Of a stretch of 64,000 nt of DNA, positions 1-9,176 are shown piece by piece. Numbering within the stretch: the first letter of the stretch is position 1; each line of letters begins with the position of its first letter. The notes below the pieces were generated by a model, which had not been told where the DNA came from, ran no database searches, and saw nothing but the letters and a program-made list of their open reading frames with translations. A program made the position numbers and the translations under genes. The stretch is from an uncultured Saprospiraceae bacterium (GTDB lineage: Bacteria > Bacteroidota > Bacteroidia > Chitinophagales > Saprospiraceae): NCBI GenBank assembly GCA_937924805.1, contig CALDTZ010000016.1, positions 19,471-83,470 of the forward strand. Reading direction: 5' to 3'.

Positions 1-2
1 TT

Positions 3-242
3 GAAATTGGAATAAGATTATTATGCGTTGGCATGATTACTGTTTTTATTATTCTATTCATTGTTGTTCTATTAGCAAAGGGACTTATATTTTTAACAAA
101 CAAAATGGACTTTCTTGATGATGAAGTTCATCCAGTTAAATTGGGTAAAAAAGTTGAAAATAAAAAAGTTGCAATTTTATCTGCCGTTGTCCTATCTGTA
201 ACAAATGGTCAAGGTAAGATTAAGGAAATTAGAAAATTGTAA
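3..242 (+). CDS. oadG: Oxaloacetate decarboxylase gamma subunit (OadG), 5' end outside the window
   Basis: Small membrane subunit of a sodium-pumping biotin-dependent decarboxylase; in the family it anchors the soluble alpha subunit to the beta subunit. The reading frame is open to the left edge, and the codons before the ATG at 33 read EIGIRLLCVGM, so that ATG is the internal Met of the family's GMxTVF-like motif (here GMITVF), not the start. A single hydrophobic helix (MITVFIILFIVVLLAKGLIF) is followed by a short charged tail. Only 11 bp separate it from oadA, and oadB follows, which supports the assignment more than the short sequence does. The real start lies a few codons upstream of base 3. 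Confidence 0.75.
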   Translation, partial: EIGIRLLCVGMITVFIILFIVVLLAKGLIFLTNKMDFLDDEVHPVKLGKKVENKKVAILSAVVLSVTNGQGKIKEIRKL

Positions 243-253
243 GCCGATTAATT

Positions 254-2143
254 ATGTCTAAAAAAATTGAACTTGCTCTAGTATATAGAGATATGTGGCA
301 ATCCTCTGGAAAATATGTTCCAAGAGTTGATCAACTTAATAAAGTTGCCCAACCAATCATTGATATGGGCTGTTTTAGAAGAGTCGAAACGAATGGTGGA
401 GGATTTGAACAAGTAAACTTATTATTTGGTGAAAACCCCAACACTGCAGTTCGTGAATGGACGCAACCTTTTAATGACGTAGGGATTCAAACTCAAATGC
501 TTGAACGTGGATTAAACGGGATTCGAATGTCCCCTGTTCCTAAGGATGTCCGAAAATTGATGTTTGCTGTAAAGAAAAAACAAGGAACAGACATTTCAAG
601 ATCATTTGATGGATTAAACAATCCTCAAAACTTGGCCCTTTCATTTCAATATGCGAAAGAAGCAGGTATGATCGCTCAAGCGGCATTGAGTATTACAGTA
701 TCTCCTGTACATACGGTAGATTATTACATTGACTTAGCAAACAAATACATTGATCTTGGTGCAGAAGAAATTTGCATTAAAGATATGGCTGGAATTGGAA
801 GGCCTGCCAGTATAGGACGAATGGTGAAAGGTATTCGATCAAATCATCCTAATATTCTCATTCAATATCATGGTCATACTACACCAGGGTTTTCAGTAGC
901 AAGTTCGCTTGAAGCAGCAAGAAATGGTGCTAACATCATTGATTGCGGCATGGAACCTTTATCATGGGGAACTGGACATGCAGATGTATTGGCTATTCAT
1001 GAGATGCTTAAAGATGATGGATTTTCATTGCCAGATATCAATATGGATGCATACATGGAAGTTCGAAAACTTTCTCAAGAATTTATGGATGACTTTTTAG
1101 GTTATTATATCAATCCTAAAAATCGGTTTATGAATTCTTTACTGATCGGTCCAGGATTACCTGGTGGAATGATGGGGAGTTTAATGGCAGATTTAGAAAA
1201 GAACCTTAGCAGCATAAACAAATGGCTTACTAAAAACAACAAACCAAATATTAGCCAAGATGAATTACTGATAAAGTTATTTGAAGAAGTAAAGCATGTA
1301 TGGCCTAGGTTAGGCTATCCACCTTTAGTGACTCCATTTAGTCAATATGTTAAAAATATTTCCTTAATGAACGTCTTACAGATTATTAAGGGTAAGCCAA
1401 GATGGTCCATGATTGACGAAAATACATGGTCTATGATTTTAGGTAAATCAGGAAAATTACCTGGTAAACTTGGCGATGAGATTCTTGCAATGGCTAAAGA
1501 ACAAGGAAGGGAGTTCTTTGAAGGGAATCCTCAAAGTTTATATGCTGATGAGTTAGAATTGTATCGGTCAAAAATGAAAGAAAAAGGTTGGGATGCAGGT
1601 ACGGATGATGAAGAATTATTGGAATATGCTATGCATCCAGCTCAATATGAAAATTTCAAATCAGGGAAAGCTAAAACTGATTTTCTAGCGGATTTAGAAA
1701 AAAGAAAAGCAGGGACTAATCATCCTTCAAAAGCCGGAGGTAGTGGCCCCATTCCTGTGGGTGGAACTGCACTTCCAAACGAAATGAATATTAGCGTTGA
1801 TGGAGAAAAATATAATATTATAATAGAGTATCCAGGTATGGATGTATCAACTCCTAATTCAAAAAGTAAAAATACACCCAATACAAAAATAGCTGCATCT
1901 GAAATAGAAGGAGCACATTTTGTACTAGCTCCTTTGGAAGGCAAGTTTTATTTAACAAAAGACAGCAGTGAAAAACCAATTAAACTAGGAGATAAGATTA
2001 ATAAAGGAGATACTATTGCCTATATTGAATCGATGAAAGTGATTAATGCCGTTGTCTCAGATGAATCGGGCACCGTTGTAGATATTTTAGCTAATCATGG
2101 TGATGAAATTGAGGAGGATGACAAACTTATTGCACTAAAATAG
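254..2143 (+). CDS. oadA: Biotin-dependent carboxyltransferase/decarboxylase alpha subunit with fused biotin carrier domain
   Basis: 629 aa. Transfers the carboxyl group of a keto acid (probably oxaloacetate) to biotin. Residues 5-300 form the carboxyltransferase TIM barrel, 300-470 the conserved C-terminal carboxyltransferase region (LGYPPLVTPFSQ), and 550-629 the biotinyl domain with the acceptor lysine at about K595 in IESMKV. The metal-site residues known from the transcarboxylase 5S/pyruvate carboxylase family appear kept: D13 in YRDMWQS, K176 in CIKDMAG (the carbamylated lysine), H206 and H208 in YHGHTTPG. The surrounding motifs are unusual: RDMWQS instead of RDAHQS, and ESMKV instead of the common AMKM. 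A Pro/Gly-rich linker lies near 495-512. oadB starts at the next base after the stop, so the three genes are an operon. The substrate is inferred from the neighbours. Confidence 0.88.
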   Translation: MSKKIELALVYRDMWQSSGKYVPRVDQLNKVAQPIIDMGCFRRVETNGGGFEQVNLLFGENPNTAVREWTQPFNDVGIQTQMLERGLNGIRMSPVPKDVRKLMFAVKKKQGTDISRSFDGLNNPQNLALSFQYAKEAGMIAQAALSITVSPVHTVDYYIDLANKYIDLGAEEICIKDMAGIGRPASIGRMVKGIRSNHPNILIQYHGHTTPGFSVASSLEAARNGANIIDCGMEPLSWGTGHADVLAIHEMLKDDGFSLPDINMDAYMEVRKLSQEFMDDFLGYYINPKNRFMNSLLIGPGLPGGMMGSLMADLEKNLSSINKWLTKNNKPNISQDELLIKLFEEVKHVWPRLGYPPLVTPFSQYVKNISLMNVLQIIKGKPRWSMIDENTWSMILGKSGKLPGKLGDEILAMAKEQGREFFEGNPQSLYADELELYRSKMKEKGWDAGTDDEELLEYAMHPAQYENFKSGKAKTDFLADLEKRKAGTNHPSKAGGSGPIPVGGTALPNEMNISVDGEKYNIIIEYPGMDVSTPNSKSKNTPNTKIAASEIEGAHFVLAPLEGKFYLTKDSSEKPIKLGDKINKGDTIAYIESMKVINAVVSDESGTVVDILANHGDEIEEDDKLIALK

Positions 2144-3349
2144 ATGGATATACTGAACAAATTACTTGAAATGACAGCGTTCCAAGAATTGAGCGCAGAG
2201 CCTTGGAGTCTATTTATGATTCTAATTGCATTTGGTTTGTTATATCTAGGTATTTACAAAAGGTTTGAACCCTTACTATTAATACCTATTGGATTTGGCG
2301 TTTTACTCGCCAACTTTCCGAGTGGTGGTATGGGGGTTATTCAAGCAAGTTCTGATCCAGCTATTAAGGGAATGGATATTCTAGAAATTGCCAAAAATTA
2401 TGGCATAATGAATATGCTTTACTATACTTTAATTAAAACAGGTCTTTTACCACCTCTCATTTTTTTGGGTGTAGGTGCAATGACTGATTTCGGTCCAATG
2501 TTACGAAATTTACGGTTGGCCTTTTTTGGAGCTGCTGCCCAAATTGGTATTTTTGCTGTTTTATTATCATCAATAGCCCTAGGCTTTACGCCTCAAGAAG
2601 CGGGTGCACTCGGTATTATTGGCGGAGCAGATGGCCCAACCGCTATCTATACTGCCATTATTTTAGCACCTCATCTTTTGGGACCAATCGCGATCGCTGC
2701 CTATTCATATATGGCATTGATTCCCGTTATATTGCCTTTTGCAGTTCGGTTGACAACCACTAAAAAAGAGCTTTTAATAAACATGAGAGCTCAAGACAAA
2801 AAATATCCTTCAAAGCAAAAAATAAAGCACCTAAGAGCAACTAAAATTTTATTTCCAATTGCACTCATTACGATCATCGCTTTATTAGTTCCAAGTGCTA
2901 CCCCACTTGTGGGCATGTTATTATTTGGAAATTTAATTAAAGAAATTGGAACAGATACAAATCGTCTGTTCAAGGCTGCTTCTGAAACCATTATGAATAC
3001 GGCAACCATCTTTTTGGGTTTGACCGTTGGAGCGACTATGTCTGCATCTACCTTTCTTCAATCACAAACACTAATGATAATTGGAGGCGGGTTCCTTGCT
3101 TTTATGATATCAATGATTGGTGGAATTATGGCAGTGAAGATTTACAACATGTTTTCAAAGAAAAAGATAAATCCATTAATTGGTGCCACAGGACTTAGTG
3201 CCGTACCAATGGCATCGAGAGTGGCAAATGAAATTGCACTAAAAAATGATCCTAGCAACCACATTCTTCAATATGCTATGTCTAGCAATATTTCTGGAGT
3301 TATAGGCTCAGCAGTTGCTGCCGGCGTTCTTATATCATTTTTAGGCTAA
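2144..3349 (+). CDS. oadB: Sodium-pumping decarboxylase beta subunit (OadB)
   Basis: 401 aa integral membrane protein that decarboxylates carboxybiotin and couples this to Na+ export across the inner membrane. Many hydrophobic helices are visible, and the family signature GGADGPTAIYTA lies at about 160-171, with D163 matching the aspartate implicated in sodium coupling. The C-terminal half carries a second signature-like stretch (ATGLSAVPMASRVANE). Length agrees with family members of about 380-430 aa. The ATG directly abuts the oadA stop codon, indicating translational coupling. The stop overlaps by 4 bp the convergent pepT stop. With oadG and oadA this completes the G-A-B set, so the cell can probably generate a sodium gradient from keto acid decarboxylation. 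Confidence 0.93.
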   Translation: MDILNKLLEMTAFQELSAEPWSLFMILIAFGLLYLGIYKRFEPLLLIPIGFGVLLANFPSGGMGVIQASSDPAIKGMDILEIAKNYGIMNMLYYTLIKTGLLPPLIFLGVGAMTDFGPMLRNLRLAFFGAAAQIGIFAVLLSSIALGFTPQEAGALGIIGGADGPTAIYTAIILAPHLLGPIAIAAYSYMALIPVILPFAVRLTTTKKELLINMRAQDKKYPSKQKIKHLRATKILFPIALITIIALLVPSATPLVGMLLFGNLIKEIGTDTNRLFKAASETIMNTATIFLGLTVGATMSASTFLQSQTLMIIGGGFLAFMISMIGGIMAVKIYNMFSKKKINPLIGATGLSAVPMASRVANEIALKNDPSNHILQYAMSSNISGVIGSAVAAGVLISFLG

Positions 3350-4581
3350 GCTTTTCGTTCTGTTATTTTACAAATTTCAATAACCGTATCAACGGCTGCT
3401 TGCATTTCTTGGACTGTCGTCCATTCAAGTTTTGAATGAATCCCATGCTGTCCTGAAAATAAATTCGGGCATGGTAATCCTTTGTGTGATAAAATTGCAC
3501 CATCTGTACCTCCCCTTATTGAGCCTACTTCATAAGGAAGGCCTAGGTTTTTCATAGCTTCAACAGCATAATCTACAATATACATGTGATTATCTATCAC
3601 ATCTTTCATATTTCTATATTGCTCGGTTGAAATTCCTTCGCACTTTGATCTAGGATAATCTTTTAATACTTCTTCAGCTATGGACATAATCAAAGCTTCG
3701 TTCTTTGCCAAGTTAACCGTATCAAAATCACGAATAATAAAAAAGATAGACGCTTCTTCCATTTTAGCATCTAATTTATACGGGTGAACAAACCCTTCTT
3801 TTAATGTTGTTGATTCTGGACTAAGGGAATCTTTAGGCAATTTAGCTATTATCTCAGAAGCAATTTTCAACGCACTTTCCATTTTACCTTTTGCATATCC
3901 TGGATGAGCACTTGCTCCTGTAATCTTCAGCTCAAAAGCGTTCGCTGAAAAGTTTTCATATTCAAAACATCCAAGATTGCCACTGTCTAAAGTATATCCA
4001 AAGTCTGCACCAATTTTACTTAAATCCGCATGCTTAACACCTCTTCCTATTTCTTCATCCGTAGTGAAAAATAGCTTTACATCACCATGAATAATGTCCG
4101 GGTTGTTTACTAATTGATAAGCAGCATCCATTATACTTGCAACTCCTGATTTATCATCAGCCCCCAATAAAGTTAAACCACTAGCAGTAATAATATCATG
4201 CCCTATCTTATCTTTTAATTCAGGAAATCGTTGTTGATCAATTACTTGAGATGGATCATCTGGCAATGTAATACTACCACCTTGATAATTAGGATGAACA
4301 ATAGGTTTCACATTTGTACCACTACAATCAAATGCAGTATCCACATGGCTACAAAAAAATACAGTTGGAATATTTGATTTAGGTGAATTAGACGGTATAG
4401 AAGCATAGATATATCCTTCTTTAGACATTTCGTGCGTAATACCCATTTCTTTCAATTCAGCACTCAATGCTTTTGACATATCTAACTGCTTAGCTGTACT
4501 TGGCACAGCATCAGAATACGGATCTGCTTGAGTATCAATCTGAACATATTTTAAAAAACGATCTTTTACAGTATATTTCAT
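3346..4581 (-). CDS. pepT: Peptidase T (tripeptide aminopeptidase, M20B)
   Basis: Cytoplasmic zinc peptidase removing N-terminal residues from tripeptides. From the ATG at 4581 the protein is 411 aa, close to the usual 408. Zinc ligands and catalytic residues known for the family are visible: H79 and D81 in FFCSHVDTAFDCSG, D142 in LLGADDKSG, E176/E177 in FTTDEEIGRG, and a late His in FSGQHGIHSK. The frame is open upstream to an ATG at 4695, but that would add 38 unrelated residues and place the 5' end inside the terminator of the upstream gene, so 4581 is preferred; the family start is typically close to (K)xxVxDRFLKYV. Convergent with oadB, with a 4 bp overlap of stops. Confidence 0.93.
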   Translation of the reverse strand: MKYTVKDRFLKYVQIDTQADPYSDAVPSTAKQLDMSKALSAELKEMGITHEMSKEGYIYASIPSNSPKSNIPTVFFCSHVDTAFDCSGTNVKPIVHPNYQGGSITLPDDPSQVIDQQRFPELKDKIGHDIITASGLTLLGADDKSGVASIMDAAYQLVNNPDIIHGDVKLFFTTDEEIGRGVKHADLSKIGADFGYTLDSGNLGCFEYENFSANAFELKITGASAHPGYAKGKMESALKIASEIIAKLPKDSLSPESTTLKEGFVHPYKLDAKMEEASIFFIIRDFDTVNLAKNEALIMSIAEEVLKDYPRSKCEGISTEQYRNMKDVIDNHMYIVDYAVEAMKNLGLPYEVGSIRGGTDGAILSHKGLPCPNLFSGQHGIHSKLEWTTVQEMQAAVDTVIEICKITERKA

Positions 4582-4650
4582 CGAAGGGGAATTTTGACCT
4601 AAAAATAAAGAAAGCTTAGGTTTTCTTTTGTATTTGAAAAGATTTATGAA

Positions 4651-4686
4651 TAAAAAAAGGCAGTATAGAAAATTATCTATACTGCC
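4651..4686 (-). terminator. Intrinsic terminator of the 4706-7813 gene
   Basis: A perfect 11-bp stem (4659-4669 pairing with 4676-4686) with a 6-nt loop is followed on the minus strand by a run of seven T residues (4652-4658). It sits 20 bp after the stop of the secreted-protein gene and upstream of the true pepT start. Confidence 0.9.
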
Positions 4687-4705
4687 CTTTTGCATTTAAT
4701 TATAA

Positions 4706-7700
4706 TTATTGCTTTACCACCTTAAAAAGTGATTTAACACGTTGATCTTTTAAACGAAGATAATAAATCCCCTGTGGATAGTTTTTCAATGTAAAGTCGG
4801 TCTTGTGCGTTCCGCTGTAGTTAACCAATTTCCTGTTATATAAAATTTGACCATTTCCATTTAATAAATCAACAGACATTATTTGGACATCCTCTAATCC
4901 ATTAACTTGTAAAGTAAAATACCCTTCATTCGGATTTGGAGCTATTACTACGTCAAGTGAATTTGTAAAATCATCAACAGGCGATGTCTCCCCTATAGAA
5001 ACTTCTCCTGTTGTTTCACACCCATTGCCATCAATCGCATAAACGGTATAATCACCTGGTAATAAATCTTTAAACGATGAGGATTCTTGCAACGTAACAC
5101 CTCCGTCAATACTATACATAATAGGTTGAACTGCATTAGAAATATCAACGAAAATAGATCCATCTGCATCATTAGGAGAACTTGCATCATCCACACTTAA
5201 TTCAATGGCAACTAAACATTCGAATGGAATACAAAATTCTTGAACTTCTTCATCTCCGAAATTTTTATTTGTCAATTCAACTAAAATATTTCCTTCATTA
5301 TCGATCCATCTGTAAAAAGGTTCGTCTCCTCCACCAAAATTTGAACTCCAGCCATCACCATAAGAATCCTTCATAGTAAATGTAAAACACCCTTCTTCTA
5401 CACATATAAAAATATTATCAAATTTAATTCCTCCACCATCTGAATAATCTCTTTCCGCAATTATATTGCCGCTTTGGTCCTCTAATATCCATGACGTTTC
5501 TCCTGAATAAAAATCTGTTTTCATATCAAAGTCCATTCTTGAAAAGTTAGGGCTGTAAGAAAACATACTCGTATTCGGATTATCATTATCTAAATTCTCA
5601 TCATCAAATCCATTCGGTTGTTCTACTGTCACTAAAAGCACATTTTCTCCTTCAATAAAATCAGTCAGTGTAAAAACATGACTATAAGTATCCCCTTTAG
5701 CTAACTCACCCACATAATCAAAACTTTCAATCGTTCCGTTCAGATCTGCATTGATTCTAAAACTCGTTAAGCTCTCTTCTCCATAATTTCTTACTTCAGC
5801 CGTTACTTCTAACTCTTCACTGCATACGAGTGCATCGAATCCTGACACTTTAACCATTCCAGCATCATATTTAGGTAATTTCGTAACCACATAATCAATG
5901 GTATCATTCCCCATTAATTCATCTGAGACTAATGCAGTAAATATTTTCACATCGTAATCTCGGATTTCGTCCATATCTACTGTTTGACTAAATGTATGAA
6001 GGTACGTTGAATCTTCTGCCAATTCAATATCGACTTCATCCGTTACAATCAACTGGCCATCAAGCATTAACCCAACAGAATAAAGATTTTGAGTTTCAAC
6101 ACCAAAATTTCTAATATTTGCGGTTACTGATTGGGTACTATTTAGATCTGGCCCTGTTTGAGGTTCTATTAAGGAGAATGGTCCAATATCATCATTGTTT
6201 TTCTGTAGATAAAAACTTGCTACTTTAGTTCCCCAACCACCTGTTGCTTGCATATATTCACCCGTAAACCAAAATGTTAATTCATCGGTTGGATCGATCG
6301 ATAACGATGAATAATCACCCCACCTTGTTGAAAGATTAACATTTCCACCTTCTACAATGGACGTTTCATCAAATGTCATTTCTCCAAGTTCATCATCCGC
6401 TAATCGTCCTGTAACACGAAGACCTAAAAATGTAGAATCTCTATCTACGATAGAAAACACTAAACCAATATTTCCTTTTAAATCCATCGCGATCGAACTC
6501 ATAAATCGACTTGCGTCATTCGGTGAGTAGGTACCTTCTTGATATAAATACCACTCTCCTCCTGGCTCTCTACGAAGTTCTACCCATCTAACACCTGCAT
6601 GATTATTACCATCTGTATCAATTGCAAAGTTCGTTAACATCATTTCATGTGTACCAAAATTTCTGTATTGAACTCTATTATATAATACATGTTGTAGTGC
6701 TGAAAAAGTAGCATTAACATTGGGTTGTGAAAGACAATCAAATATCCCTCCATTACACAAATGACTATCAAAAGGTGCTAATTCTATAATTTGAGGTCCC
6801 ACCATTCTAGAAGCAGATGGGTTGTCTGGATCAATATCAGCTTCCCAAATTTCAATATGATCCGTTCCTCCATTCCATCCATCATCATGAATACGCAATG
6901 ACATAGGTGGCGTATCGGCCGGTGGTGCCATTCTTCCATCCCACTCTACTGGAGACGCAATTTGAAAAATTCCGTTTCCATTAAATTTCGTCATTCCTCC
7001 CATTCGGATGAAATCTGTTTCTAAGCCTTGCATTACATCATGCCTATTAAAAGCATAATTAGGAATAAAATTATCACTAAACTCATTTGTTGTTATTGTT
7101 ATGTAATCATTCCACAAACCAAATTTCGGATAATCTGGAAAAGAAGGCGTTTGAAAACGATAAGCATAATATTCTCCTAGCGGATCTTCGGTTACAGAAA
7201 CGGCTACTAACATAGCATTTTGGTTTGCTCCTTCAAATTCAGTTAATATCCATCGCTCATATTCTTGATCGTATAATGTAATTGGATCACCTAATCCTTG
7301 AGCTCCATATTCAGCCCATAATGGATTTAAGTTAATAGGTGATGTAACCTCATTACCTTGTTTATCATAGATTCGAACAGTTGTACCATTCCAGTTTATA
7401 GATTGTATATAGTAATTTTTACCATTATCACCATCGGTATCCGGAGGAAAAACATTTGCATTTGCTTGATTGGACCCTTCAGAGACAAAATTGATTGGTA
7501 CCTCACCATTTACAGCTGCAGATCTTGATCTTGATTGCATCATTAATGGATCATTTCCTTTTGGTAAAGCATTTTCTGCATTTAGAACAGGCATTGGCTT
7601 TTGTGATGTAAAATTTGGAATACCTCTCCATTCTTTCTTGTATTTGGTTCTTGATTCAGCAACGTTAACAGATTGAAGATTCAACGTTTCGGACAATGGA

Positions 7701-7813
7701 ATTGATTTTCCTAAAAACTGCCCTTTGGTTACTTCAGCTTGTTGTGCGTCTGCTTGGCTATTAAAAAAAAGAAAGAAGCAAGAAATTAAAGTATAAACTA
7801 AATATTTTTTCAT
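4706..7813 (-). CDS. Large secreted T9SS cargo protein with CARDB-like and SprB-type repeat regions
   Basis: 1035 aa. A signal peptide (about 1-23, ending ADAQQ) precedes a long beta-rich region (about 100-530) containing PPDTDGDNGKNYYIQS-type motifs seen in exported Bacteroidota proteins. Around 550-740 are CARDB-like adhesion modules (TANIRNFG, AEVRNYGEES). About 865-935 resembles a SprB repeat (SPNDADGSIFVDIS, YSIDGGVT, LPGDYTVYAIDGNGC). The C-terminus (about 955-1035) is a type A T9SS sorting domain: PNPNEGYFTLQV, then GIYYLRLKDQ and a basic end. The protein should be exported by Sec, moved across the outer membrane by T9SS and be released or attached to the surface. No catalytic motif was recognised; an adhesin or matrix role is inference. 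Confidence 0.82.
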   Translation of the reverse strand: MKKYLVYTLISCFFLFFNSQADAQQAEVTKGQFLGKSIPLSETLNLQSVNVAESRTKYKKEWRGIPNFTSQKPMPVLNAENALPKGNDPLMMQSRSRSAAVNGEVPINFVSEGSNQANANVFPPDTDGDNGKNYYIQSINWNGTTVRIYDKQGNEVTSPINLNPLWAEYGAQGLGDPITLYDQEYERWILTEFEGANQNAMLVAVSVTEDPLGEYYAYRFQTPSFPDYPKFGLWNDYITITTNEFSDNFIPNYAFNRHDVMQGLETDFIRMGGMTKFNGNGIFQIASPVEWDGRMAPPADTPPMSLRIHDDGWNGGTDHIEIWEADIDPDNPSASRMVGPQIIELAPFDSHLCNGGIFDCLSQPNVNATFSALQHVLYNRVQYRNFGTHEMMLTNFAIDTDGNNHAGVRWVELRREPGGEWYLYQEGTYSPNDASRFMSSIAMDLKGNIGLVFSIVDRDSTFLGLRVTGRLADDELGEMTFDETSIVEGGNVNLSTRWGDYSSLSIDPTDELTFWFTGEYMQATGGWGTKVASFYLQKNNDDIGPFSLIEPQTGPDLNSTQSVTANIRNFGVETQNLYSVGLMLDGQLIVTDEVDIELAEDSTYLHTFSQTVDMDEIRDYDVKIFTALVSDELMGNDTIDYVVTKLPKYDAGMVKVSGFDALVCSEELEVTAEVRNYGEESLTSFRINADLNGTIESFDYVGELAKGDTYSHVFTLTDFIEGENVLLVTVEQPNGFDDENLDNDNPNTSMFSYSPNFSRMDFDMKTDFYSGETSWILEDQSGNIIAERDYSDGGGIKFDNIFICVEEGCFTFTMKDSYGDGWSSNFGGGDEPFYRWIDNEGNILVELTNKNFGDEEVQEFCIPFECLVAIELSVDDASSPNDADGSIFVDISNAVQPIMYSIDGGVTLQESSSFKDLLPGDYTVYAIDGNGCETTGEVSIGETSPVDDFTNSLDVVIAPNPNEGYFTLQVNGLEDVQIMSVDLLNGNGQILYNRKLVNYSGTHKTDFTLKNYPQGIYYLRLKDQRVKSLFKVVKQ

Positions 7814-8044
7814 GTGGTGGTTTTATTACTGTAAGATATAATAATGATATATAGTTGTCGATGTAGTTTGTCTAAAAAAAATGTCTGTTAAAAGATATTA
7901 AATGGTTTTTAATCAAAAACGTTCAACCAATGTTAAAGTTTGATGTTTTATTTACAATCATGTCGAAAAGGATGACTTTTCAAATTAATGGTCGTCTCAA
8001 CATTAGAAATTAAAGAAGTTTTTTCATATTGTTTTGATTATTTT

Positions 8045-8089
8045 AGAAGCTACTACACCCTATTGAGGAAGTAGCTTCTTTTAATTTTA
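8045..8089 (+). terminator. Hairpin with plus-strand T tract, no plus-strand gene before it
   Basis: A 10-bp stem (8045-8054 with 8070-8079) with a 15-nt loop is followed on the plus strand by TTTTAATTTT. The gene that ends here (8101-9000) is on the minus strand, where the hairpin is followed by AAAATAATC instead of a T run. It may still end that transcript, or it may end an unrecognised plus-strand RNA within 7814-8044. That 231-bp stretch holds no convincing ORF. Confidence 0.5.
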
Positions 8090-8100
8090 GTCAATATTCA

Positions 8101-9000
8101 TTAATCCCAAAGATTTTTAGGATATACACCTTCGTCAATTAATTTTTGAATTCGATCCATAACGAAAGGCTTATCATCTTGATAAGTAACACCAAACCAA
8201 GAGGACGGAGATTCTAGAACCCTTACCCTTTTATATCCTTCATTAATCATATTATCTAAGACCTTAGGAATAAACAATTCTGATTTCTCTTCATTACCAC
8301 GCTTATTCAAAAATAGTTTGAAATACGATTTCGTTTTTTCAAAATAATCAGGATAGAATCCAAACATGTTCATTGACACCAATGTATGTTTATCTAATTT
8401 ATTGGTTTTTCCATCTAATTCAAATTGCCCATTTCCATCTTCTATCTTTTCAATAGCTATTGTCTCAACAATATCTACTAAAAACCCATCTTCATCTTTT
8501 CCACATACCCCTCTATTTACCGTTCCATAATCAGATAATGTGTTCATCAAATAGTACGACACCACGGCATAGTCCTGCTTTTCATTCTTTGCAAAAAAAT
8601 CAGTTAATGTAGAATATGCTTCAACCCCATAGTAATCATCTGCATTTATTACTGCAAAAGGCCCATCAATTACCTTCTCGGCAACCAATACGGCATGAGC
8701 AGTTCCCCAAGGTTTTTGCCTTTCTGGATTTAGCGTATATCCTTCTGGCAAATGATTTAATTCTTGGGTTACAAATTCAAGTTTTACTTTACCTTCTAAT
8801 TTTTTTCGAAATACGGCTTCAAATTTTTCTTGGAAACTTTCTCGAATGATAAACACGACCTTGGTAAACCCGGCACGTATAGCATCATAAATGGAATAGT
8901 CGATAATCGTCTCTCCATTTGGACCAAATGCATCCATTTGTTTTAACCCACCATACCTACTCCCCATTCCAGCTGCTAGTATTACTAATGTCTTGTCCAT
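8101..9000 (-). CDS. Nucleotidyltransferase of the sugar-nucleotide pyrophosphorylase fold
   Basis: 299 aa, cytoplasmic. The N-terminus has the nucleotide-binding signature LAAGMGSRYGGLKQ (8-21), a Rossmann-like GT-A fold start; a second conserved segment PWGTAHAV (97-104) and the metal-binding INADDYYG (118-125) follow. These features match NTP_transferase enzymes that join a sugar phosphate to an NTP (UTP or dTTP). The short length and absence of a C-terminal left-handed beta helix argue against GlmU or GlgC. The exact sugar substrate cannot be read from the sequence. It stands alone between a T9SS cargo gene and a divergent peroxidase gene. Confidence 0.85.
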   Translation of the reverse strand: MDKTLVILAAGMGSRYGGLKQMDAFGPNGETIIDYSIYDAIRAGFTKVVFIIRESFQEKFEAVFRKKLEGKVKLEFVTQELNHLPEGYTLNPERQKPWGTAHAVLVAEKVIDGPFAVINADDYYGVEAYSTLTDFFAKNEKQDYAVVSYYLMNTLSDYGTVNRGVCGKDEDGFLVDIVETIAIEKIEDGNGQFELDGKTNKLDKHTLVSMNMFGFYPDYFEKTKSYFKLFLNKRGNEEKSELFIPKVLDNMINEGYKRVRVLESPSSWFGVTYQDDKPFVMDRIQKLIDEGVYPKNLWD

Positions 9001-9119
9001 AATCGCTTTTGATTTAAGATAAATTTAGCAAAAATTGTTTAGTTAAATTCGCTCTAATGTAATACATTTGCTGAATCTTAAACGTTCACAGAACAGAATT
9101 TGGAATGATTTATGATGTA

Positions 9120-9157
9120 TATTTTACATATTACAATAAATCGTAATATGTAAAATA
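9120..9157 (+). promoter_or_regulatory. Perfect 15-bp inverted repeat upstream of the di-haem peroxidase gene
   Basis: 9120-9134 (TATTTTACATATTAC) is the exact reverse complement of 9143-9157, separated by 8 nt and ending 19 bp before the ATG at 9177. No T tract follows, so it is not a typical terminator. A TATATTTT box at 9118-9125, one base off the Bacteroidota -7 consensus, overlaps its left arm. An operator for a dimeric regulator, or a hairpin in the 5' leader, would both fit. Confidence 0.6.
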
Positions 9158-9176
9158 ATAGCAAAGAGATATCAGC

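Noticed and set aside
9120..9157. Reading the 15-bp inverted repeat as an intrinsic terminator
   Set aside because: No T tract on either strand after the hairpin, and no gene ends before it on the plus strand.
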